Of a stretch of DNA of 64,000 nt, positions 26,771-35,082 are shown in pieces (position 1 is the stretch's first letter; every line of letters begins with the position of its first letter). The stretch lies in assembly GCF_002216065.1 (NCBI RefSeq), contig NZ_CP022282.1:3782001-3846000 (forward strand), given 5' to 3'. The translations under genes and the position numbers were made by a program. Under the pieces are notes generated by a model. It was not told the origin of the DNA, did not search any database, and saw only the letters and a program-made list of their open reading frames with translations. This stretch comes from Chryseobacterium sp. T16E-39. Lineage in GTDB: Bacteria; Bacteroidota; Bacteroidia; Flavobacteriales; Weeksellaceae.

Positions 26771-28024
26771 TTAAATTAAATAAGGGAAAAAGAGTGTTAT
26801 AGTAATTCCCTTATCTGCATTGTTCTCAACGGAAATTTTCCAGTTATGCTGTTTGACAACTTTTTTCACATAGAATAACCCTAATCCAAAGCCATTGATT
26901 TCCTCTGATCTTTTTGTATTTACCCTGTAAAACTTCTCGAAAATATCTGGAATATTTTTAGCAGGGATTCCCATTCCATTGTCTTTAAACTTTAAATATA
27001 AACCTTTTGAATCTTTATAGGCTGAAATTATAATCTCAGGTTTTGTTTCACAATATTTTATAGAATTATCTAAAATGTTATAGATGATATTTGTGAAATG
27101 AAATTCATCTGCCATGATGAAGAAGCTGTTTTCAATATCCACATGAATGGTGATATTTTCATTCTTTTGCTGTAGGGTATTCGCAATTTCCTGAATAAAT
27201 GGAAGTAATATGATTTTCAGGGGTTTTAATAATAGCCCGGAAGAGTCATTTTTAGCGATATTAAGTATTTTTTCAATATGATGATTCAGCTTATAACTTT
27301 GATTAATAATGATGGAGGTATAAGTTTGCAGTTTAGGGTTTTCCTGTACAATATTCTGCTTGCTGAGAGATTCCGAAGCTAAAAGTATCGAAGATAAAGG
27401 AGTTTTAAATTCGTGAGTCATATTATTGATGAAGTCACGCTGTAATTCAGAAAACTTTTTTTGTTGAATAATAGTATAGATAGAATACACATAAACCAGC
27501 AGAATGATAATAAGCGCAAAGGTAAGTACATACCAAAACCTTAATGAGCTTGTCAGATAAGTTGCTTTATTAGGAAACCGTATTGAAAAATAATAAATGA
27601 GATTTTTGTGCTTGGGAAAATTAATGACCTTATCACTGGGAGGCTCTTGATTTTTAGACATAAATTTTCCATAAATCATTTTATCACTATGGCAGTTGTA
27701 TAAGGCGTATACGTAATCTGTATTTATTTGGAAACGGGTAAATTCTGTCCTGAGGTAATGTTCCAGCACTACAGGGTGAAACTCATTGTTGGTATTAACC
27801 ACATAATAGTCATTGGCAATATTCTGTACAGGATTTTCTGTAAAAGAAGCTTTTCCTCCGGACAATTTTTCTGCTACTTCTAATAATGCGATATTTACTT
27901 TTTGATTAAATTTTTTATCTTCAAGATTGTATGCCTGCCGGGTCCATAGAAGCTGAGCTATTAAAATTCCTATAATAGCAATGAATCCCAGTGTTATAAT
28001 GATATTGAGTTTTTTGATTTTCAT
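26771..28024 (-). CDS. Sensor histidine kinase
   Basis: A 417-residue inner-membrane kinase. TM1 (IIITLGFIAIIGILIAQLLW) and TM2 (FWYVLTFALIIILLVYVYSI) flank a ~130-residue periplasmic sensor. The H-box is INNMTHEFKTPLSS, the N-box NILDNSIKY, with GMGIPAKNIPDIFEKFYRV and GFGLGLFYVKKVV completing the ATPase. The frame can start at TTG 28045, but ATG 28022-28024 fits better. The signal is unknown. The gene is divergent from the DUF1573 gene, with an inverted-repeat operator between them. Confidence 0.92.
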   Translation of the reverse strand: MKIKKLNIIITLGFIAIIGILIAQLLWTRQAYNLEDKKFNQKVNIALLEVAEKLSGGKASFTENPVQNIANDYYVVNTNNEFHPVVLEHYLRTEFTRFQINTDYVYALYNCHSDKMIYGKFMSKNQEPPSDKVINFPKHKNLIYYFSIRFPNKATYLTSSLRFWYVLTFALIIILLVYVYSIYTIIQQKKFSELQRDFINNMTHEFKTPLSSILLASESLSKQNIVQENPKLQTYTSIIINQSYKLNHHIEKILNIAKNDSSGLLLKPLKIILLPFIQEIANTLQQKNENITIHVDIENSFFIMADEFHFTNIIYNILDNSIKYCETKPEIIISAYKDSKGLYLKFKDNGMGIPAKNIPDIFEKFYRVNTKRSEEINGFGLGLFYVKKVVKQHNWKISVENNADKGITITLFFPYLI

Positions 28025-28071
28025 TTCTGAAACAATATTATCCAAAAATATCTATTAATCTTTTATCATTA

Positions 28072-28112
28072 ACAACTTGTTAACAAATGTTTGACAGCGG
28101 TTAACAAGTTGT
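28072..28112. promoter_or_regulatory. Inverted/direct repeat operator between histidine kinase and DUF1573 genes
   Basis: A perfect 13-bp inverted repeat (28072-28084 and 28100-28112) is separated by 15 bp. Inside it, GTTAAC (28079), TTTGAC (28090) and GTTAAC (28100) recur at 11 and 10 bp, the spacing used by OmpR-family dimers. It is the probable binding site for the adjacent response regulator and could control both divergent genes. Confidence 0.55.
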
Positions 28113-28194
28113 ATAGGTAATCCACTTTACATTTACTATTATAAAAGATAATAACCGACTCTTTTCCTATTTATAACTATTAAAATTTATACTC

Positions 28195-28605
28195 ATGAAA
28201 AAATTAAAAATCACTGCGCTTTTGGCTGTTTTGGCATTCGCGCCATTTTATGCAAACACTTTTGCTGTTGAAAATCCTTCATTGGTAAGAATCATTGCAG
28301 ATGCAATTAAGTGGAAATCTGAATCTATAGATGTAGGAAATATTCCTCAAGGGAAACCAAAGCTGATCAGATTCGAATTTACGAATACCTCTTCGAAACC
28401 TGTTGTTATTGAGAATGTAGCACCATCATGTGGGTGTACTACAGCGGATTATACGAAGACTCCTATAATGCCAGGAAAAAAAGGATTTGTAGAAGCAAGC
28501 TTTAATGCAGCTGCCGCAGGTCCGTTTATGAAAACTGTTAATGTTACAACGAGCGAAAGTAAAACTCCTAAAACACTTTCATTTAAAGGGGTGGTTGTAG
28601 CGTAA
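28195..28605 (+). CDS. Secreted DUF1573 (Ig-like) protein
   Basis: A 136-residue protein with a signal peptide (KKLKITALLAVLAFAPFYAN). Residues ~45-135 form a DUF1573 domain: GNIPQGKPKLIRFEFTN, then PVVIENVAPSCGCTTADY with the signature Cys-Gly-Cys, and VNVTTSESKTPKTLSFKG. The fold resembles an immunoglobulin/HYDIN-type sandwich. Its function is not established. The presumed operator upstream suggests control by the divergent two-component system. Confidence 0.85.
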   Translation: MKKLKITALLAVLAFAPFYANTFAVENPSLVRIIADAIKWKSESIDVGNIPQGKPKLIRFEFTNTSSKPVVIENVAPSCGCTTADYTKTPIMPGKKGFVEASFNAAAAGPFMKTVNVTTSESKTPKTLSFKGVVVA

Positions 28606-28637
28606 TATTTTACTGCCCAAACACATAAAAAACAAAG

Positions 28638-28663
28638 CAACCTTGTCATTCTTTACAGGGTTG
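28638..28663 (+). terminator. Terminator of the DUF1573 gene
   Basis: An 8-bp stem with one G-T pair (28638-28645, 28656-28663) is followed by seven or more T. Confidence 0.75.
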
Positions 28664-28849
28664 TTTTTTTATAACCTTTACTGATCATGATTGATCTACT
28701 CTCCTTATTGTATGGAGCTATTGTTCTTTTTTTTGTTTGACCTTTTTAAGATAACCCAGAGAATAACTATTTATAACATTATTATTTATCCCATTATTTT
28801 AAATGGCATCAATCCAATATTTAGTATTTTTAGGAAAAAATAAAATTAT

Positions 28850-29731
28850 ATGAATTTATATACACAACCCATGTTGCGTGAGGACGCACTAAAAGATAAA
28901 GTAGCTATTGTCACAGGAGGAGGAAGTGGTTTAGGAAAAGCAATGACCAAATATTTTTTACAGCTTCGTGCTAAAGTGGTTATTACTTCAAGGAATCTGG
29001 AGAAACTGCAAGGAACCGCTAAAGAGCTGGAAGAGGAAACAGGAGGTAAGGTTCTTTGTGTAGCTTGTGACGTCAGAAACTGGGAGGAAGTAGAAGCAAT
29101 GAAAGAGGCTGCTTTAAAAGAGTTTGGGAGAATTGATATTTTACTGAACAATGCAGCAGGTAATTTTATTTCTCCAACAGAGCGGTTAACGCACTCCGCT
29201 TTTGATTCTATTTTAGATATTGTTTTAAAGGGAACAAAAAACTGTACACTTTCAATAGGAAAATACTGGATAGATTCTAAAGTACCGGGAACGGTTTTAA
29301 ATATCGTAACGACCTATGCATGGACTGGTTCTGCTTACGTGGTGCCTTCCGCTTGTGCAAAAGCCGGGGTTTTGGCAATGACAAGGTCTTTAGCTGTGGA
29401 ATGGGCAAAATATGGAATCCGCTTTAATGCAATTGCTCCCGGACCATTCCCGACAAAAGGGGCGTGGGACAGATTGCTTCCTGGCGATCTGCAGGAAAAG
29501 TTTGATATGAGAAAGAAAGTTCCGTTAAGAAGAGTAGGAGAACACCAGGAGTTGGCTAATCTTGCCGCTTATCTGGTTTCTGATTATTCGGCTTATATGA
29601 ATGGAGAAGTCGTAACCATAGATGGTGGAGAGTGGCTTCAGGGAGCTGGAGAATTTAACATGCTGGAAGATATTCCACAGGAGATGTGGGATGCTTTAGA
29701 AGCTATGATCAAATCAAAAAAATCGAATTAA
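28850..29731 (+). CDS. SDR oxidoreductase, 2,4-dienoyl-CoA reductase-like
   Basis: A 293-residue short-chain dehydrogenase. The cofactor loop is TGGGSGLGKAM, with NNAAGNF after strand 4. The region usually holding the catalytic Tyr-x3-Lys reads SACAKAGVLAMTRSLAVEW, where the Tyr is replaced by Cys while Lys is kept. Peroxisomal and mitochondrial 2,4-dienoyl-CoA reductases show the same loss of Tyr, so reduction of dienoyl-CoA with NADPH during unsaturated fatty-acid breakdown is the best guess. APGPFPTKGAWDRL also fits that subgroup. Stand-alone gene. Confidence 0.85.
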   Translation: MNLYTQPMLREDALKDKVAIVTGGGSGLGKAMTKYFLQLRAKVVITSRNLEKLQGTAKELEEETGGKVLCVACDVRNWEEVEAMKEAALKEFGRIDILLNNAAGNFISPTERLTHSAFDSILDIVLKGTKNCTLSIGKYWIDSKVPGTVLNIVTTYAWTGSAYVVPSACAKAGVLAMTRSLAVEWAKYGIRFNAIAPGPFPTKGAWDRLLPGDLQEKFDMRKKVPLRRVGEHQELANLAAYLVSDYSAYMNGEVVTIDGGEWLQGAGEFNMLEDIPQEMWDALEAMIKSKKSN

Positions 29732-29746
29732 TTCTATAAGTTAAAA

Positions 29747-29775
29747 AATCCCGAAATTGTAACAATCTCGGGATT
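29747..29775 (+). terminator. Terminator of the SDR gene
   Basis: Arms 29747-29754 and 29768-29775 pair perfectly, with partial pairing inside the loop, then a run of T. Confidence 0.85.
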
Positions 29776-29812
29776 TTTTTTACCTATCTAGGAAGACTAT
29801 AAATTTATTCTA

Positions 29813-32011
29813 ATGAATTGTAAAATCCCAACCCTTGTTTCGGCTATTGCAGTATTCCTGTTTTCAGGTTCTGCATACGCTCAGGAGACTCCAAAATATG
29901 ATTATGTAGAAGCATTTAAACCTTTTTTCTATCCTCAGACAGGTACGGAGACCCGTTCTGCAAGCGGACAGCCAGGCCATGCTTACTGGCAGAACTCGGC
30001 AGACTACAATCTGAATGTCAGCCTGAATGATGCTAAAAATGAAATTACAGGGACTGCTGAAATTAAATATACGAATAACAGCCCTGATCAGCTGAGCTTT
30101 TTATGGTTACAGCTTGATCAGAATTTATTCCAGAAAGATTCTCGTGGTAATGCTTTAGTCCCGATGTCGGGAAGCCGAAATGGAGCTCATGGCGAAAAGC
30201 TAGAGGGCGGATATAAAATTAAATCTGTAAAACTCGATGGTAAAGATGTGAAATACATGGTTACCGATACGAGAATGCAGATTGATTTACCAAAGGAACT
30301 CAAGGCTAAGGGAGGTGTTGCGAAAATTACAATTGATTATTCTTTTGTATCTCCGGAATATGGCTCTGACAGAATGGGGGTTCAGGAAACTAAAAATGGT
30401 AAAGTTTTCACCATGGCACAATGGTATCCGAGGATGTGTGTGTATGATGATGTTTTAGGCTGGAATACGATGCCATATCTCGGCGCTTCGGAATTCTATT
30501 TAGAATATGGGAATCTCACGGCCAATATTACAGTTCCTAATAATCAGTACGTCGTGGCCTCAGGAGAACTTCTTAACGAAAAAGAGGTGTACAGCAAAAC
30601 TGAAACTGAAAGATGGAACCAGGCTAGGAATAGTGATAAAACAGTCATGATCCGCCCGGAATCTGAAATTACTAAAAATCCGTCCTCAGGAACTAAAACA
30701 TGGAGGTTTAAGATTGATCAGGCAAGAGATTTTGCCTGGGCATCATCTTCAGCATTTGTTCTCGATGCTGCAAGGATTAATTTGCCAAGTGGAAAGAAAT
30801 CTTTAGCCATTTCAGCTTATCCTGCGGAAAGTGGAGGGGATAAAGCATGGGGAAGATCTACAGAGTATACCAAAGCAGCTATAGAACATTACTCTCAAAA
30901 GTGGTATGAATATACTTATCCAGCGGCAACTAACGTTGCGGGTAATGAAGGCGGAATGGAATACCCGGGTATTGTATTCTGCCATATGGACTCTAAAGGA
31001 GATGACCTTTGGGGAGTTACGGATCATGAATTTGGACACAATTGGTTTCCAATGATCGTAGGGTCTAACGAAAGATTATTTGCCTGGATGGATGAAGGCT
31101 TTAATACGTTCATCAATGAGCTATCAACAGAAGCCTTCAATAAAGGTGAATATTATAAAAAAAGAAATATTGCCCAGACAGGAAGCTATCTGATGAGTGA
31201 TAATTTTGAAACAATGATGGTAGGTGCAGACAATATGAAAGAAAGAAATATTGGTGTGCTTGCTTATTTTAAACCAGGTTTAGGAATGGGAGTTCTGAGA
31301 GAATCTATTCTGGGACCAGAAAAATTTGATAAAGCTCTGAGAACATATATTGCCCGTTGGGCCTTTAAACATCCTACGCCCTGGGATTTTTTCCATACCA
31401 TGGAGAATGTTTCAGGAGAGGAGCTGAATTGGTTCTGGAGAGGTTGGTTCTTCAATAAATGGAAAATCGACCAAGCTGTTAAAGGAGTTAAATACGAGGA
31501 TGGTGATTATAAAAAAGGAGCTCTGATCAGTATTGAGAATATTGGACAGCTTCCTATGCCGACCACTGTTCAGGTGAAGTTTAAAGATGGAACGACACAA
31601 ACTATAAAACTTCCTATTGAGCTTTGGAAACGTAATAATGAATGGACTTTTAAAATAGATTCTGCGAAAGAAATTGACGAAGTAAAACTGGATCCAACTT
31701 CACAAATCCCAGATATAAATCCTAAAAATAACACCTGGACCTCTGCCAGCGCAAAACCTGCCGAAAAGATTGACCTGAAAGGATTTAACGGGACATATGG
31801 TAGTAAAGAAGTTCCCATTAAAATAACCTTTACTGAGAAGAATGGACAGCTTTTTGGACAGGGAACAGGACAGCCAGAATTTCCTTTAAGCTACGCTGGG
31901 GATAATAAATTTACTTTTGATGAAGCCGACTTGACGGTTACCTTTAGTAAAGACAAAAAAGTAATCACTTTTTCACAGGGCTCAAAGGAATTTAAATTCA
32001 ACAGGGAATAA
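29813..32011 (+). CDS. M1 family metallopeptidase, secreted
   Basis: A 732-residue protein with a signal peptide ending FSGSAYAQ. The zinc site HEFGH lies at residues 405-409 and the third ligand in [10 protein letters not shown] follows after the usual 18-residue spacing. The exopeptidase motif appears as NEGGMEYPG. The C-terminal ~85 residues form a separate domain ([20 protein letters not shown]) that may be lipocalin-like. It is an aminopeptidase-type enzyme of the periplasm or outside the cell. A second M1 enzyme lies at 37560 and shares the N-terminal PG-x2-YWQN motif. Confidence 0.92.
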   Translation: MNCKIPTLVSAIAVFLFSGSAYAQETPKYDYVEAFKPFFYPQTGTETRSASGQPGHAYWQNSADYNLNVSLNDAKNEITGTAEIKYTNNSPDQLSFLWLQLDQNLFQKDSRGNALVPMSGSRNGAHGEKLEGGYKIKSVKLDGKDVKYMVTDTRMQIDLPKELKAKGGVAKITIDYSFVSPEYGSDRMGVQETKNGKVFTMAQWYPRMCVYDDVLGWNTMPYLGASEFYLEYGNLTANITVPNNQYVVASGELLNEKEVYSKTETERWNQARNSDKTVMIRPESEITKNPSSGTKTWRFKIDQARDFAWASSSAFVLDAARINLPSGKKSLAISAYPAESGGDKAWGRSTEYTKAAIEHYSQKWYEYTYPAATNVAGNEGGMEYPGIVFCHMDSKGDDLWGVTDHEFGHNWFPMIVGSNERLFAWMDEGFNTFINELSTEAFNKGEYYKKRNIAQTGSYLMSDNFETMMVGADNMKERNIGVLAYFKPGLGMGVLRESILGPEKFDKALRTYIARWAFKHPTPWDFFHTMENVSGEELNWFWRGWFFNKWKIDQAVKGVKYEDGDYKKGALISIENIGQLPMPTTVQVKFKDGTTQTIKLPIELWKRNNEWTFKIDSAKEIDEVKLDPTSQIPDINPKNNTWTSASAKPAEKIDLKGFNGTYGSKEVPIKITFTEKNGQLFGQGTGQPEFPLSYAGDNKFTFDEADLTVTFSKDKKVITFSQGSKEFKFNRE

Positions 32012-32058
32012 TTTCTTTTCGTGAACTGCTGAATATTTAACAATATAGTCATCATTTT

Positions 32059-32085
32059 AAAGCTTCTCTCTTGTGGAGAAGCTTT
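32059..32085 (+). terminator. Terminator of the first M1 peptidase gene
   Basis: Perfect 10-bp arms (32059-32068, 32076-32085) followed by a T-rich tract. Confidence 0.8.
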
Positions 32086-32113
32086 ATTTTTGTTGAATTA
32101 TTATTTAAAATAG

Positions 32114-32947
32114 ATGATTATGAATTTTAGGCTTTCAATTTTACTGGTGATGTTTTTTACCATTGGTTTTTCGCAGGATCTTAAAGTGATGAGTTTTAAT
32201 ATCAGGCTTCAGGTGGAATCTGATAAGGAAAATGCTTGGACGGAAAGGAAACAGGATGTAGAGGATTTATTAACGTACTATCACCCGGATTATTTTGGAG
32301 TCCAGGAAGCGCTTCCGGAACAAATGAGAGATCTTAAAAATGGACTGAAAAATTATGACTACATAGGAGTAGGAAGAGACGATGGGAAAGAAGAGGGTGA
32401 ATTTTCAGCTATTTTTTATGATAAGGAAAGATTACAAGTGGTGAAATCCGGAACTTTCTGGCTTTCGGAGACACCTGAAAAAGTTTCAAGAGGATGGGAT
32501 GCGGCCTGTAACAGAGTATGTACCTATGCCATCTTTAAGGATAAAAGATCTAAAAAAGAATTTCTGGCAATGAATCTTCATTTTGATCATGTAGGAAATG
32601 TTGCAAGAACAAAATCTGCAGAATTAATTCTAAAAAAAATAAAAGAACTGAATCCTAAAAATCTACCAATGACTTTAAGTGGAGATTTTAATTTAACAGA
32701 TACAAGTGAGCCGATTAAGATTATTTCTCAGGATTTAAAAGATAGTTTTTATCATTCTGAAACAAAGCATTACGGTCCTGTAGGTACTTTCACTGCATTT
32801 AACGTCAATGAAATTCCAAAAGACAGAATCGACTATATTTTTGTAAAGGGAATGAAGGTGAAGTCTCATAGACATATCAACGACAGACGAAATAATCTGC
32901 TATATCCCTCAGACCATTTTCCGGTTATGGTAGATCTGTCTCTATAA
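32114..32947 (+). CDS. Secreted endonuclease/exonuclease/phosphatase family protein
   Basis: A 277-residue protein with a signal peptide (FRLSILLVMFFTIGFSQ). The EEP fold is complete: MSFNIRL (Asn), FGVQEALPEQ (metal-binding Glu), NLHFDHVG, LSGDFNL (Asp/Asn), DRIDYIFV and a final SDHFPV with the catalytic Asp-His. Relatives cleave phosphodiesters in nucleic acids, phospholipids or inositol phosphates. The secreted location suggests scavenging. ATG 32120 is an equally good start. It converges with the response regulator gene, 8 bp between stops, with no clear terminator. Confidence 0.88.
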   Translation: MIMNFRLSILLVMFFTIGFSQDLKVMSFNIRLQVESDKENAWTERKQDVEDLLTYYHPDYFGVQEALPEQMRDLKNGLKNYDYIGVGRDDGKEEGEFSAIFYDKERLQVVKSGTFWLSETPEKVSRGWDAACNRVCTYAIFKDKRSKKEFLAMNLHFDHVGNVARTKSAELILKKIKELNPKNLPMTLSGDFNLTDTSEPIKIISQDLKDSFYHSETKHYGPVGTFTAFNVNEIPKDRIDYIFVKGMKVKSHRHINDRRNNLLYPSDHFPVMVDLSL

Positions 32948-32955
32948 GAACCATA

Positions 32956-33642
32956 TTACTTTTTTGGAAAATCAATTTCGAATCCAATGCCTCTAAGGGA
33001 TTGGATTTTTATTTGAGGGTCATCACTGAAATATTTTCGGAGTCTGCTGATAAATACATCAAGACTTCTTCCTGTAAAATAATCATTAGCCTCCCATAAA
33101 TTATTAAGAATATCATCCCGCTTTATGGTTTGATGATTATGTTTAAGGAGGTAAAGTAAAAGATCCTTTTCGCGAATAGTGAGGCGCACATTTCCTTTGG
33201 GATGTGATAGTAAAAGCTTTTCTGAATCTAGAAAATAATCACCTATTTTGAGCTGTGTTTCTATAGCCGGAGGGGTGCTTCTTTTTAAGATATTCCTGAT
33301 TCTAAGAATCAGTTCTTCAGGATCACAGGGTTTGGCGATATAATCATCAGCGCCCATTTTTAAACCGGTTAACCGATCTATTTTCTGATTTTTGGCAGTA
33401 AGAAAGAGCAAGGGAAATTCTGGTTTTTCTTTTAGAATTATTTTGGCTAAAGAAAAGCCGTCGATATTTGGCATCATAATATCAAGAATGCCAATATGAA
33501 AGGAGAAATCAGAATTTAATAAAGGCAATACTTCTTCAGGATTTTGAAACCAGGTTACCTCAAACTCATCCAGTTCCAGATATTGTTTAAGGATCATTCC
33601 AAAGTCTGGATCATCTTCTGCTAAAAGGATTTTAGTTTTCAT
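32956..33642 (-). CDS. OmpR/PhoB-type response regulator, second copy
   Basis: A 228-residue regulator. The receiver domain shows AEDDPDF, the phosphorylation Asp in IGILDIMMPNIDG and Lys in YIAKPCD. The winged helix ends RSLDVFISRLRKYFSDD and RGIGFEI. It is closely similar in sequence and length to the regulator at 26073-26756. The start overlaps the end of the kinase gene by 11 bp, a strong sign of coupled expression. Its likely site is the triple ATTAAC array upstream of the kinase. Confidence 0.93.
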   Translation of the reverse strand: MKTKILLAEDDPDFGMILKQYLELDEFEVTWFQNPEEVLPLLNSDFSFHIGILDIMMPNIDGFSLAKIILKEKPEFPLLFLTAKNQKIDRLTGLKMGADDYIAKPCDPEELILRIRNILKRSTPPAIETQLKIGDYFLDSEKLLLSHPKGNVRLTIREKDLLLYLLKHNHQTIKRDDILNNLWEANDYFTGRSLDVFISRLRKYFSDDPQIKIQSLRGIGFEIDFPKK

Positions 33643-34948
33643 AAGGCATCCGTATTTTAAAAGTTGTTCCTTCTTTTAGCTGGCTCATTACTTCTATCTT
33701 TCCATTATATTTTTCAATAATTTTTTGAATAAAATACAAGCCTAAGCCTAACCCTTTTGTATTGTGGATATTGTTTGATTGTATCCTGTAGAATTTTTCA
33801 AAAATATTTTTTAATTCCTTTTTTTCCATTCCTTGTCCATCATCGGATACTTTTATTTCCAAATGCTGTGACAGATGGGAAATACTGACCTGGATGGAAG
33901 ATGCTCCATACTTTACAGAGTTTTCGCAAAGGTTTTTGATGATCGTTTCCATCATGCTTTTCTTAAAAGACAATTCCTGCGTGGCTTCATTTTTTAAAAT
34001 AAACTGTATGTCTGGATAGGTGAATACCAGATCCTGAATGAAAAAGTCCCAGTCTTCAGGTTTTATGGTACTATCTCCTTCCCCTTCATCACTATGGAGC
34101 TGTGACATCAGATTTTCAAGCCGCATAATCTGTCTGTCTATAAGGGGGAGGGTTTCCGGGTCTAAATTCTTTTTTAAAGCCTTTGATGCTATTTTTAAGG
34201 TAGCAATTGGGGTTTTAAATTCATGTGAAATATTATCTACTACAGTATGTAAGACTTCAACCTGCTTCTGTTGCCTTATCAGATTGTTGAAAGTGAATAA
34301 ATATAATAATAAAACACTTGATAAAAGGGCAACACAGCATAAGATCAGTAAGGTCATTTCTCTGAAGATAATGCTTTTAATATTCAGGATCTCAAAACCT
34401 GTTTCGCTGCTGGTTACAAATACATTCTTTCGGTCATAGTTTTGATTACTGTCCGATCTTGATGTAGAGGAAGTTTGCCACCTTCCTGTTTTTGAAATAC
34501 CAGCTTTTATAAGTTTATTATCCGTTTCAAAAAGGGTAATAGGTTTATCAATAAGGTTGGTATTGGTAGGAAGAAAAACAATGGATAGATATTCAATTTT
34601 TACAGCGACTTTGTATCCCTCTTTTTCAAATTGTTTGTCTACGTAAAGACTGAATTGCTTTTTTGTTCTTTTTCTGGCTTCTTCAAAGAGATTTAAAAAT
34701 ACCTTTTTGCTGATCTTTTTTTGATGATACAAAATAAACGTGTGCTGCAGCGAATCATCTGATACCTTTCTGAGCCCGCTGTTGTCTTCCAGATCATCTG
34801 TATATATCGTTAATTTGTTATACACATTTTTGTAAACATCTCTCTTGGTTACCTGATATGTTTTATACATAAAATACCCCTGAATTCCTAATAGAAGTAA
34901 GAATACAGTCGTAAAAAGGCTAATAAGATTTTTACTTTTAGAAATCAT
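33632..34948 (-). CDS. Sensor histidine kinase, second copy
   Basis: A 438-residue kinase from ATG 34946-34948. TM1 is LFTTVFLLLLGIQGYFMYKT and TM2 MTLLILCCVALLSSVLLLYL, with a ~160-residue periplasmic region between them. Motifs are DNISHEFKTPIATLK (H-box), NLCENSVKYG (N-box), FEKFYRIQ and GLGLGLYFIQKII. It is paralogous to the kinase at 26771. The gene is divergent from the TonB-receptor gene at 35083, which is its most likely target. The layout recalls RprXY-type systems of Bacteroidota, but that is inference. Confidence 0.92.
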   Translation of the reverse strand: MISKSKNLISLFTTVFLLLLGIQGYFMYKTYQVTKRDVYKNVYNKLTIYTDDLEDNSGLRKVSDDSLQHTFILYHQKKISKKVFLNLFEEARKRTKKQFSLYVDKQFEKEGYKVAVKIEYLSIVFLPTNTNLIDKPITLFETDNKLIKAGISKTGRWQTSSTSRSDSNQNYDRKNVFVTSSETGFEILNIKSIIFREMTLLILCCVALLSSVLLLYLFTFNNLIRQQKQVEVLHTVVDNISHEFKTPIATLKIASKALKKNLDPETLPLIDRQIMRLENLMSQLHSDEGEGDSTIKPEDWDFFIQDLVFTYPDIQFILKNEATQELSFKKSMMETIIKNLCENSVKYGASSIQVSISHLSQHLEIKVSDDGQGMEKKELKNIFEKFYRIQSNNIHNTKGLGLGLYFIQKIIEKYNGKIEVMSQLKEGTTFKIRMPYEN

Positions 34949-34986
34949 CAGAACAAATATAAAACTTTCCCTTTCTCCCAATGGGC

Positions 34987-35014
34987 ATTAACTCATCATT
35001 AACCTTCTATTAAC
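34987..35014. promoter_or_regulatory. Triple ATTAAC repeat, 11-bp period
   Basis: ATTAAC occurs at 34987-34992, 34998-35003 and 35009-35014, exactly 11 bp apart. One-turn spacing is the usual arrangement for tandem OmpR-type regulators. It sits between the kinase gene and the divergent receptor gene. Confidence 0.6.
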
Positions 35015-35082
35015 CGAAATTATCCCTGATAATATACACTTTTGTACCAGGAGATTTTTCTTCACCTAAAATTAAAAAAATC

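Noticed and set aside
34038-34439. Plus-strand open frame opposite the second histidine kinase
   Set aside because: Shadow frame within the conserved kinase core.
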